Shown here: piece by piece, positions 1-5,820 of the stretch
How the letters are laid out: the number at the start of each line of letters is the position of its first letter
How positions within the stretch are numbered: position 1 is the first letter of the stretch
Origin: Anaerolineales bacterium
GTDB taxonomy: Bacteria; Chloroflexota; Anaerolineae; Anaerolineales; Villigracilaceae
Length of the DNA: 8,961 nucleotides
Direction: 5' to 3'
Assembly (NCBI GenBank): GCA_016928525.1
Contig: JAFGKO010000191.1
Location: forward strand, 1 to 8,961
Position numbers and translations under genes: made by a program
Notes under the pieces: model-generated
Databases searched by the model: none
Told to the model about the DNA's origin: nothing
The model's input: the letters and a program-made list of their open reading frames with translations, nothing else

Positions 1-229
1 AGAAGGGGTTCAACAGATCGCCAATCAAAAGCGCAATCGTACCCTGCCCGAACTGATCCGCGGCCGTTTGCCGGGGAATATACCCCAGTTCGGTAATTGC
101 GGCTTCGATCCTTTCACGGAGATCCTGGCTGACAGGATCGGTATTGCGGATGACCCGTGAGACCGAAGCCGTGGAAACCCCTGCCTGTTTTGCTACGTCA
201 GCCAGGGTCGGTTGTTTTGCACCTGTCAT
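1..229 (-). CDS. LacI-family transcriptional regulator, N-terminal part (cut by window edge)
   Basis: The visible 76 residues are a LacI/GalR DNA-binding domain and the beginning of the ligand-binding core. The helix-turn-helix runs from about residue 8 (TLADVAKQAGVSTASVSRVI) and is followed by the third helix ending in ELGYIP (47-52). The core starts with TIALLIGDLLNPF (64-76), the usual first beta strand. The ATG at 229-227 is preceded on the minus strand by GAGGAG (about 238-243), which supports the start. In this family a sugar or sugar derivative normally releases or tightens operator binding. Its divergent position suggests that it controls the adjacent transporter/glucuronidase operon and perhaps itself. 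One oddity: the hinge leucine that inserts into the operator centre in LacI and PurR appears to be replaced (Q59-F60). The effector domain lies outside the window, so the ligand cannot be judged. Family assignment is firm; the target is inferred. Confidence 0.93.
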   Translation of the reverse strand, partial: MTGAKQPTLADVAKQAGVSTASVSRVIRNTDPVSQDLRERIEAAITELGYIPRQTAADQFGQGTIALLIGDLLNPF

Positions 230-262
230 CCTATCTAACTCCTCAATAAACGCGGATAAAAA

Positions 263-268
263 ATTATA
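263..268 (-). promoter_or_regulatory. Candidate -10 element for the LacI-family gene
   Basis: On the minus strand these bases read TATAAT, a perfect sigma70 -10 hexamer. It lies about 34 bases upstream of the regulator's start codon, so transcription would start near 256 with a short leader. No good -35 hexamer is found at 16-18 bp spacing (GTACTT at 17), so the promoter may be weak or factor-dependent. The region is AT-rich, where chance TATAAT matches are common. Confidence 0.4.
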
Positions 269-319
269 CTATTGAATTCTTACGAAAGTACACGGGTTTT
301 GTTTCTGTAAATTTTACTG

Positions 320-335
320 TAAATTACGTAATATA
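320..335. promoter_or_regulatory. Near-palindromic candidate operator for the LacI-family regulator
   Basis: The core ATTACGTAAT (323-332) is a perfect 10-bp palindrome centred on CG. Including flanks, 320-335 is a 16-bp palindrome with a single mismatched pair (322/333). A central CpG in an inverted repeat is typical of LacI-family operators. The site lies 11 bp upstream of the operon's -35 hexamer and between the two divergent genes, so it could act on both. A looser CG-centred repeat, CTTACGAAAG (279-288, one mismatch), could be a second site. A direct repeat CTGTAAATT (305-313 and 317-325) overlaps the palindrome. Binding by this regulator is inferred. Confidence 0.45.
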
Positions 336-346
336 ACAAGTAAATC

Positions 347-375
347 TTGACATGTTACCAGAAAACTGATATATT
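347..375 (+). promoter_or_regulatory. Sigma70-type promoter of the transporter/lyase/glucuronidase operon
   Basis: TTGACA (347-352) is a perfect -35 hexamer. A 17-bp spacer leads to TATATT (370-375), five of six matches to the -10 consensus, with TGA directly before it as an extended -10. The expected transcription start is near 382, leaving a leader of about 240 nt before the first gene at 621. It is the best promoter in the window and points at the operon. The CG-centred palindrome just upstream (320-335) suggests regulation by the divergent LacI-family protein. Confidence 0.7.
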
Positions 376-381
376 TCTTAC

Positions 382-620
382 AATGCCGGTTTTATCCCTA
401 ATGCTTGTTGGCATACCCATTAAACAAAGTCTTGATGAAAAGATGTATGATCTTGTCCATAAACAGCCAAGTTATCTTGTCAGGAGGTAATTGGATTACA
501 ATTATTTGGGTCGAGGCTGTCCCCCTCATTCTCAGGTATTGCTCTTTTTAACACCTGAATCCATCCAGGTGTTCAAGCAGAGACGCTCCACCATCAACTG
601 ATCTATTAAGGAGAGATAGA
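382..620 (+). promoter_or_regulatory. Long 5' leader of the operon, with stem-loop and a stray strong ribosome-binding site
   Basis: This stretch between the predicted transcription start and the first gene contains no long reading frame. It holds ATGCC (383-387) facing GGCAT (410-414), a direct repeat ATCTTGTC (450-457 and 474-481), and a perfect AGGAGG (482-487) far from the real start codon. It also contains a perfect 8-bp inverted repeat (550-573). The AGGAGG is followed after 3 nt by a TTG that would open a 36-codon frame ending at 601. That spacing is shorter than usual, so translation is doubtful. The actual ribosome-binding site for the first gene is AAGGAG (608-613). I do not recognise a known riboswitch class. 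Confidence 0.4.
550..573 (+). repeat. Leader stem-loop with a competing partner upstream
   Basis: AACACCTG (550-557) and CAGGTGTT (566-573) form a perfect 8-bp stem with an 8-nt loop, ending 47 nt before the ATG of the first gene. An upstream TCAGGT (532-537) can pair instead with ACCTGA (553-558), using the left arm of the same stem. Two mutually exclusive structures are therefore possible. No T-tract follows, so this is not a standard intrinsic terminator. It could equally be a protein-binding inverted repeat at the DNA level. Confidence 0.5.
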
Positions 621-2003
621 ATGAAACGTCTGCAAGTTTATCTGACCGTCGTGATCCTGGCAATGTTGGTTCTGACTGCCTGTGGTACTCCTGCTGCAGA
701 GCCGACCGAAGCTCCCGCTGAGGAAGCTGAAGCGCCCGCTGAAGAGGCCGCACCCGCCGAAGAAGCCGAAGCCCCAGCGGAAGAAGCACCTGCTGAAGAA
801 GCCCCGGCCGAAGAAGCTGCCCCAGAGCCGATCACTTTGACCATGGCTGTCTGGGACCTCAGCACAACGCCTTACTGGCAGGCTGTGGTCGATGCCTATG
901 GAGCACAGAATCCTAACGTTACCGTCGAATTGTTGGATATTTCTTCCGCCGAATACACGGACAAAGTGAACATCATGCTCTCCGGCGGCGATGAAACCGA
1001 CATCATTACCGTCAAGGATATTCCCAGCTATTCAGCCATGTTGACCCGCAACCAGATCGTTCCTCTCGGCGATTATATCGAAATGGACGGGCTGGATTTG
1101 AGCGTCTACAGCGGTGCGGCAGAAGAGTTAACCTACGAAGGCAAAATCTATGCCCTTCCTTTCCGCAGCGACATCTGGATTCTCTATTACAATAAAGACC
1201 TCTTCGATGCAGCCGGAGTCGCCTATCCGACCAACGATATGACCTGGGCCGAATATGAAGACATTGCCCGCGCCATGACCAGCGGCAGTGGGGCCGATAA
1301 AGTGTACGGTACGCACTACCACACCTGGCGCTCGACCGTCCAACTAGCAACCGTGCAGGACGGCGAGAATACCGTTATCTCGACCGACTACAGCTTCATG
1401 AAACCGATCTATGATATGGTAATTGGCATGCAAGATGACGGCATCATCATGGACTACGGCTCGTTGAGGGCCGGCAGCGTGCACTATTCCGGCGTCTTCA
1501 AGAACGAACAGATTGCCATGCTGCCAATGGGTTCCTGGTTCATCGGCTCGCTGATTGCAGCCAAGAATGATGGCGAGATCGATTTCAACTGGGGCATTGC
1601 CCAGTACCCGCACCCCGAAGGTGTTCCCGCCGGTACGACCGCCGGTACGCTGACCTCCCTGGCGATCAACGCCAACTCTCAGAACAAAGACGCGGCCTGG
1701 GACTTCATCAAATTCTACAGTGGTGTCGAAGGCGCTAAGGTTCTGGCTGCGACTGGTAACCTCCCGGCCATCCGCACCCCCGAAGTGCTCGATGTCTTTG
1801 CTTCGCTCGATGGCGTTCCCGCCGAAACGGCCGAAGCATTGCAAACAACCACCGTTCGCCTCGAACTCCCCATGGATCCCAATGTGGGTGAGGTTGAACA
1901 GATCCTGAACGAAGAACACGATCTGATCATGACCGAATCTGTCTCCGTGGACGAAGGGCTTGAAGAAATGTCCACTCGTGTCTTGGAAGCACTTGACCAA
2001 TAA
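621..2003 (+). CDS. Sugar ABC transporter substrate-binding lipoprotein (SBP_bac_1 family)
   Basis: This 460-residue extracytoplasmic receptor would deliver an oligosaccharide to the two permeases encoded next. Residues 1-21 form a lipoprotein signal (positive MKR, hydrophobic stretch, lipobox LTAC with Cys21). Residues 22-70 are a low-complexity Ala/Glu/Pro linker with six PAEEA units, a style common in Chloroflexota lipoproteins. The folded domain from about 71 has features of family 1 solute-binding proteins: GDETDIITV (123-131), YEGKIYALPF (172-181) and YNKDLF (190-195), then PMGSWF and a C-terminal helix-rich part. Length fits the family plus the linker. The start is supported by AAGGAG seven bases before the ATG. 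Neighbouring lyase and glucuronidase genes suggest a uronate-containing ligand, but sequence alone does not show this. It is followed by inverted repeats that may raise its expression relative to the permeases. Confidence 0.93.
   Translation: MKRLQVYLTVVILAMLVLTACGTPAAEPTEAPAEEAEAPAEEAAPAEEAEAPAEEAPAEEAPAEEAAPEPITLTMAVWDLSTTPYWQAVVDAYGAQNPNVTVELLDISSAEYTDKVNIMLSGGDETDIITVKDIPSYSAMLTRNQIVPLGDYIEMDGLDLSVYSGAAEELTYEGKIYALPFRSDIWILYYNKDLFDAAGVAYPTNDMTWAEYEDIARAMTSGSGADKVYGTHYHTWRSTVQLATVQDGENTVISTDYSFMKPIYDMVIGMQDDGIIMDYGSLRAGSVHYSGVFKNEQIAMLPMGSWFIGSLIAAKNDGEIDFNWGIAQYPHPEGVPAGTTAGTLTSLAINANSQNKDAAWDFIKFYSGVEGAKVLAATGNLPAIRTPEVLDVFASLDGVPAETAEALQTTTVRLELPMDPNVGEVEQILNEEHDLIMTESVSVDEGLEEMSTRVLEALDQ
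711..818 (+). repeat. In-frame PAEEA repeat tract (lipoprotein linker)
   Basis: Six PAEEA units occupy residues 32-66 of the binding protein, separated by zero to two residues. The codons differ between units (Pro as CCC, CCA, CCT or CCG; Ala and Glu also vary). The peptide is therefore more regular than the DNA, arguing against a very recent slippage expansion. The tract should act as a flexible, acidic tether between the membrane-anchored Cys21 and the binding domain. Confidence 0.8.
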
Positions 2004-2020
2004 CAAAATTTTGATATTGG
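1997..2020. repeat. 24-bp near-palindrome overlapping the stop codon of the binding-protein gene
   Basis: The outer arms CCAATA (1997-2002) and TATTGG (2015-2020) enclose CAAAATTTTG (2004-2013). The whole is symmetric about 2008/2009 with only one mismatched pair (2003/2014). The stop codon TAA lies at 2001-2003, inside the left arm. As RNA it would fold into an AU-rich hairpin with a very short loop; as DNA it resembles a dimeric-protein binding site. No T-tract follows the hairpin. Confidence 0.6.
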
Positions 2021-2036
2021 CTAACTAGTCACCAGT

Positions 2037-2069
2037 TGGGAAGCTCCATCCTAAAGATGGAGCTTCCCA
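2037..2069 (+). promoter_or_regulatory. Intercistronic stem-loop between binding-protein and permease genes
   Basis: A perfect 14-bp stem (2037-2050 with 2056-2069; left arm TGGGAAGCTCCATC) closes a 5-nt loop CTAAA. CTAG on both sides (2025-2028 and 2070-2073) could add an outer stem with a bulge. No run of T follows on either strand, so it is not a classic intrinsic terminator. In maltose-type operons such stem-loops after the binding-protein gene protect the upstream mRNA from 3' exonucleases and so keep receptor levels above permease levels; that role is inferred here. It could also be a copy of a dispersed palindromic element. Confidence 0.7.
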
Positions 2070-2149
2070 CTAGCAAGAACGACAATGCGGATACTACAAA
2101 GCATTGGTCAGGGGGAAACCCAGATTTTCAGAATAAAAGGATATCGAAT

Positions 2150-3076
2150 ATGAGTCTTATGTTATCTAACGCTTGCAAGAAAAATGCATCCAGTGCCCAG
2201 CGCAGATCTCTTCGGGAAAACCTGGTTGCCTATTCCTTCATCCTCCCCAACCTGCTTGGCTTTGCTTTGTTCACGCTGGTCCCGATGGCCTTCTCTTTGG
2301 TTCTGGCATTCATGCATTGGGATGGGGCGAATGAAGTCACCTGGGCAGGGTTAGATAACTTCAAGCGACTGCTCGACGATGATAACTTCCACGCTGCTCT
2401 GTTCAACACTTGCTATTATGTGATTGGCACCGTTCCCCTGACCATGATCAGTTCGCTCGGGTTGGCAATGCTGCTCAACCAACCCCTGAAAGGTAGAAAC
2501 TTCTTCCGTACCACGTTATTCTTTCCCTACGTTGCCTCGCTTGTCGCCGTCGCTGTGGTCTGGAACATGCTTTTCAACCCCGCAATGGGGCCGGTGAACC
2601 AGTTTCTGACAACTTTGGGTGTGGAAAATCCGCCCCGCTGGACGGCCTCGACAGATTGGGCCATGCCTACCGTGATCATGGCGAGCATCTGGAAAAGCGC
2701 AGGCTATTACATGGTGATCTATCTCGCCGCGCTGCAAGGCATCCCTGCCTACCTCTATGAAGCTGCCGAGATCGACGGGGCCAGCGCCTGGCAAAAGTTC
2801 CGCTACGTTACCCTGCCCATGCTCACCCCGGCGACATTTTTTGTCAGCATCATGTTGACGATTGCCTCATTCAAAGTCTTCGACCTGATCCTGGTCATGA
2901 CCAACGGCGGTCCGGGGCGGGCGACCAAAGTATTGGTCATTCATACCTATAATGTGGCCTTCAGGGAATTCAGGTTTGGTTATTCCAGTGCGATTGCAAT
3001 GGTTTTGTTCATCATTGTCCTGATCATTACGATCATCCAATTCCGCATGGAAAAGCGCTGGGTCAGTTATTTATAG
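2150..3076 (+). CDS. Sugar ABC transporter permease, MalF/UgpA type (CUT1)
   Basis: This 308-residue inner-membrane protein would form half of the transport channel. Six hydrophobic segments are visible at about 25-50, 83-107, 123-143, 171-196, 226-250 and 279-298. Between the fourth and fifth lies the EAA loop that docks on the ATPase: E204-A-A-E-I-D-G210, with L222-P223 closing the motif. The frame is open back to 2036, but that would start inside the 14-bp stem-loop with no ribosome-binding site. The ATG at 2150 has AAAGGA eight bases upstream and gives the usual family length, so it is chosen. It is followed after 18 nt by the partner permease. No ABC ATPase gene is in the window. CUT1 systems often share one ATPase encoded elsewhere (MsmX/MsiK type). 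Confidence 0.94.
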   Translation: MSLMLSNACKKNASSAQRRSLRENLVAYSFILPNLLGFALFTLVPMAFSLVLAFMHWDGANEVTWAGLDNFKRLLDDDNFHAALFNTCYYVIGTVPLTMISSLGLAMLLNQPLKGRNFFRTTLFFPYVASLVAVAVVWNMLFNPAMGPVNQFLTTLGVENPPRWTASTDWAMPTVIMASIWKSAGYYMVIYLAALQGIPAYLYEAAEIDGASAWQKFRYVTLPMLTPATFFVSIMLTIASFKVFDLILVMTNGGPGRATKVLVIHTYNVAFREFRFGYSSAIAMVLFIIVLIITIIQFRMEKRWVSYL

Positions 3077-3094
3077 GCCGTGAGGAATAATACC

Positions 3095-3973
3095 GTGCTC
3101 AATTCATCAAAACAAAAACTATATCAATCACGCAAACTTCGCGCGCAGCGTCTGGGAACGGTGCTTGGAAAAGCAACCACGTATGTCTTCCTGATCGTGT
3201 TGGCATTTTTGGTTTTGCTGCCTTTTTTCTGGATGGTTTCCGCCTCGCTCAAGTTAGATAAAGACGTTTTCCGTTTCCCGGTTGAGTGGATTCCCCAGGT
3301 GCCACAGTGGAGCAACTACGTAAAGATCTGGACACAAATTCCCTTTTTGACTTTCTTTCGTAACACTACCAAGCTAACCGTTATCATTACCCTGTTGCAA
3401 CTCTTCACCAGTAGTTTTGCCGGGTATGCCTTTGCCAAACTCGATTTCAAAGGCAAGGATGCCATCTTCCTGGCGTACGTTGCCAGCATCGCCATCCCCT
3501 GGCAGTCCTATATGGTGCCGCAGTTCATCATGATGCGCAAGTTCGATCTGGTAGATACGCACATGGCCTTGATCCTGCTGCAAGCTTTTTCGGCATTCGG
3601 CGTCTTCCTGATGCGCCAGTTCTTTATCAGTATTCCCAACGATATCATCGATGCGGCGCGTATTGACGGCTTGAGTGAATATGGCATTTATTTCCGGATT
3701 ATGCTCCCGCTTTCCCAGCCTGCGCTGGCGACTTTGAGCATTTTTACTACCGTTGCCACCTGGAATGATTTCATGGGGCCGTTGATCTATCTGAACTCTC
3801 AAAACCGCAAGACGATTCAATTGGGTTTGCGCCTGTTTATCCAACAATACTCGGCCAATTATGCCCTTATCATGGCTGCGTCGCTCGTCTCGCTGGTCCC
3901 GGTAATCATTCTCTTCTTTAGTTTCCAGCGCTTCTTCATTGAGGGAATTGCGACCACAGGTATAAAAGGCTGA
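3095..3973 (+). CDS. Sugar ABC transporter permease, MalG/UgpE type (CUT1)
   Basis: This 292-residue partner permease has hydrophobic segments at about 29-51, 87-112, 122-143, 154-176, 208-232 and 256-280. It has the MalG-type EAA loop D186-A-A-R-I-D-G192 with L204-P205. Its C-terminus, FIEGIATTGIKG, is the typical family ending. Start choice: an in-frame GTG at 3080 is possible, but AGGA at 3083-3086 sits eight bases before GTG 3095, which makes 3095 the better start. The N-terminus before the first membrane segment is basic (KLRAQRLG), as expected for a cytoplasmic tail. The gene lies 18 nt after the first permease and 14 nt before the lyase, in line with one transcript. Confidence 0.94.
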   Translation: MLNSSKQKLYQSRKLRAQRLGTVLGKATTYVFLIVLAFLVLLPFFWMVSASLKLDKDVFRFPVEWIPQVPQWSNYVKIWTQIPFLTFFRNTTKLTVIITLLQLFTSSFAGYAFAKLDFKGKDAIFLAYVASIAIPWQSYMVPQFIMMRKFDLVDTHMALILLQAFSAFGVFLMRQFFISIPNDIIDAARIDGLSEYGIYFRIMLPLSQPALATLSIFTTVATWNDFMGPLIYLNSQNRKTIQLGLRLFIQQYSANYALIMAASLVSLVPVIILFFSFQRFFIEGIATTGIKG

Positions 3974-3987
3974 TCTAGAACCCTGCC

Positions 3988-5820
3988 ATGACCCAACCCA
4001 TTTCCACGCTCTCAGGTTTAACTGCCCCGGAATTGCAGCATCTGCTCGTTCCTGGTGCTGCCTATCTGTCCGAATTGCAGCCTGCCCAATCTAGGCTGGA
4101 TGTGCTGCGCGCTGCGCCGCAAGCCCAAATCGCCCTGGCGGAAACGGCTTCCTTCTTGGAAAACATCGCCGACATTCCGGCGCTGCCCTATACTCATTAC
4201 CGGTTCTTCGTCCATAACGGCGACCGTTTGACATTTGAAGCGCCTTATTTCCTGCGCCGCTCCCGGCTGATCGCCGCCGCGCTGCGCCTCTTTTTAGGCG
4301 AAGACCAGTATAAGGACATCGTACAGGATTACATCTGGGCGATCTGTGAAGAGAGCAACTGGGTGCTGCCCGCCCATGAGGATGACGTCATTGACCTGTT
4401 CTCCGCCGAGACCGGTTTCTTGCTGGCCGAACAGCTGGCAGTCTTCGGGGAAAAACTCGACGCCGAAGTACGCAGCCGCGTCCGCCAGGAAATCGATCGG
4501 CGTATCTTCACCCCGTACCTGAAATTTCATCGTTCACTCTGGTGGTACAACGGTGTACTCAATTGGAACGGCGTCTGCAATAGTTCGATCGCAGCTACCT
4601 TCCTCCTCCTGGAGCCGGAGCCGGGGCGTACTGCACAGGCGCTGCAAATTGCGCTGGCCGGGCTGGCGACTTATTTGGAAACCGCCTTTGAAAAAGACGG
4701 CAGTTCCACGGAGGGCGTAAGCTACTGGAACTACGGCCTGATCAATTTCGTGGCTTTATCCGAAATGCTGCGCGCCCGGACGAACGGCGCTGTCGACCTG
4801 CTTGCCTCCGACCACATGCGCAACGTGGCTGCTTTTCCCGCCAAAATACTGCTGTCCGGCGTCAACTTCGCCACTTTTTCGGACTGTGACGAAAGCGTAC
4901 GTTTCGAACCGGGCATCATTACTCGCCTGGCCGAGCGCACTGGCGAAGCATCCCTGCAAAGGCTGCTGGCACCGGATACGCCGATCGAGCGCATTCGCTG
5001 GTTCCCCATGCATTTGCGCAACCTGCTGTGGTGGGATGGGCAATATCCCCAACCGGCCCCGGTGGAAGATGCCTATCTGCCGCTGGGCGGGCTGGCGCGC
5101 CTGACCACGCACACAGCGCAGGGCAGCTCCATTGTAGTGGCGCTCAAGGCCGGACACAACGCCGAGAACCACAACCAGAACGACGTGGGCAGTTTTATCC
5201 TGTATGCAGACGGCGAAATCTTGCTCACCGATCCGGGTCGCGGTCTCTACACCCGCCAATATTTTGGCCCGGAGCGCTACGAGAACATCTTTGCCAATTC
5301 ATACGGGCACAGTGTGCCGCGCATTGCCGGTCAGTTACAACCCGAAGGCCGCCAATATTCCGGCGAGTTCGTGACGGTTGAGCTGAACGGAACCACCAAG
5401 CAAGTTGAGATCGAATTTGGCCGCGCCTACGCGGTTGACGGCCTCAGCAGCGCCCGGCGGCGCATCCACGTGCCGGAGGAAGGTGAATTGTGGCTGCACG
5501 ACACCTTCACTTTTAGCGATCTGGCGCTTCCGGTCGAAGAAGCTTTCGTTACCTGGCTGAACGTTGCCGTTGATGGCGCAACCGCTACGATCTATGGCGA
5601 ACGCAACCATTTGAAGATGACCATCGAAGCGCCGCAAGCGGTGCGATTTGCCGTGGAAGTCTTGACCGAGCAGTGTCGGGCCAACCAAAAACCGGGCGTA
5701 CTCAAGCGCATTACGGCGCAATTGCCCGCCGCGGCAGAACTGGAATTCCGCCTGCGGTTTGAATTTATCCCGGCAACTACGCTGCCTCCCAATTCATCCA
5801 CCTCAAGGAGCTGCATTTGA
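3988..5820 (+). CDS. Heparinase II/III-like polysaccharide/oligosaccharide lyase, probably cytoplasmic
   Basis: This 610-residue protein matches the heparinase II/III superfamily, in which lyases cleave uronic-acid linkages by beta-elimination. The N-terminal half is helical, with W125, H130 and a WNGVCN stretch (193-198), then EGVSYWNYG (243-250). The latter is a plausible place for the catalytic tyrosine (Y247 by analogy with Tyr257 of Pedobacter heparinase II). The C-terminal beta-rich domain opens with the family signature at 389-417: GHNAENHNQNDVGSF then LLTDPG, with H390 and H395 as candidate metal or catalytic histidines. SYGH (438-441) follows. No signal peptide or lipobox is seen, so it likely acts in the cytoplasm on imported oligosaccharides, in the manner of exo-lyases of PL15/PL17 type. 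No clear ribosome-binding site precedes the ATG. Translation may be coupled to the permease ending 14 nt upstream. The exact substrate (heparan-like, alginate-like or other) is not decidable. Confidence 0.82.
   Translation: MTQPISTLSGLTAPELQHLLVPGAAYLSELQPAQSRLDVLRAAPQAQIALAETASFLENIADIPALPYTHYRFFVHNGDRLTFEAPYFLRRSRLIAAALRLFLGEDQYKDIVQDYIWAICEESNWVLPAHEDDVIDLFSAETGFLLAEQLAVFGEKLDAEVRSRVRQEIDRRIFTPYLKFHRSLWWYNGVLNWNGVCNSSIAATFLLLEPEPGRTAQALQIALAGLATYLETAFEKDGSSTEGVSYWNYGLINFVALSEMLRARTNGAVDLLASDHMRNVAAFPAKILLSGVNFATFSDCDESVRFEPGIITRLAERTGEASLQRLLAPDTPIERIRWFPMHLRNLLWWDGQYPQPAPVEDAYLPLGGLARLTTHTAQGSSIVVALKAGHNAENHNQNDVGSFILYADGEILLTDPGRGLYTRQYFGPERYENIFANSYGHSVPRIAGQLQPEGRQYSGEFVTVELNGTTKQVEIEFGRAYAVDGLSSARRRIHVPEEGELWLHDTFTFSDLALPVEEAFVTWLNVAVDGATATIYGERNHLKMTIEAPQAVRFAVEVLTEQCRANQKPGVLKRITAQLPAAAELEFRLRFEFIPATTLPPNSSTSRSCI

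Noticed and set aside
638..865. Minus-strand Ala/Ser/Gly-rich frame opposite the lipoprotein linker
   Set aside because: It is the reverse reading of the PAEEA repeat tract; its repetitiveness comes from the real linker.
1344..2006. Minus-strand open frame of 220 codons opposite the binding-protein gene
   Set aside because: It is antisense to a clear solute-binding protein gene, its product is His/Gly-rich with no family features, and it is explained as a frame shadow.
2037..2080. Intrinsic terminator between binding-protein and permease genes
   Set aside because: The stem is strong but no T-run follows on either strand. A full stop here would also separate the receptor from its permeases.
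2104..2132. Internal promoter (TTGGTC) before the first permease
   Set aside because: No acceptable -10 hexamer occurs at 16-18 bp spacing.
2036..2149. N-terminal extension of the first permease to a TTG at 2036
   Set aside because: It would begin next to the 14-bp stem-loop, translate through it, has no ribosome-binding site and adds 38 residues without family counterpart. The ATG at 2150 has a good site and gives normal length.
3080..3094. GTG at 3080 as start of the second permease
   Set aside because: The AGGA motif lies downstream of it at 3083-3086 and is correctly spaced for the GTG at 3095.
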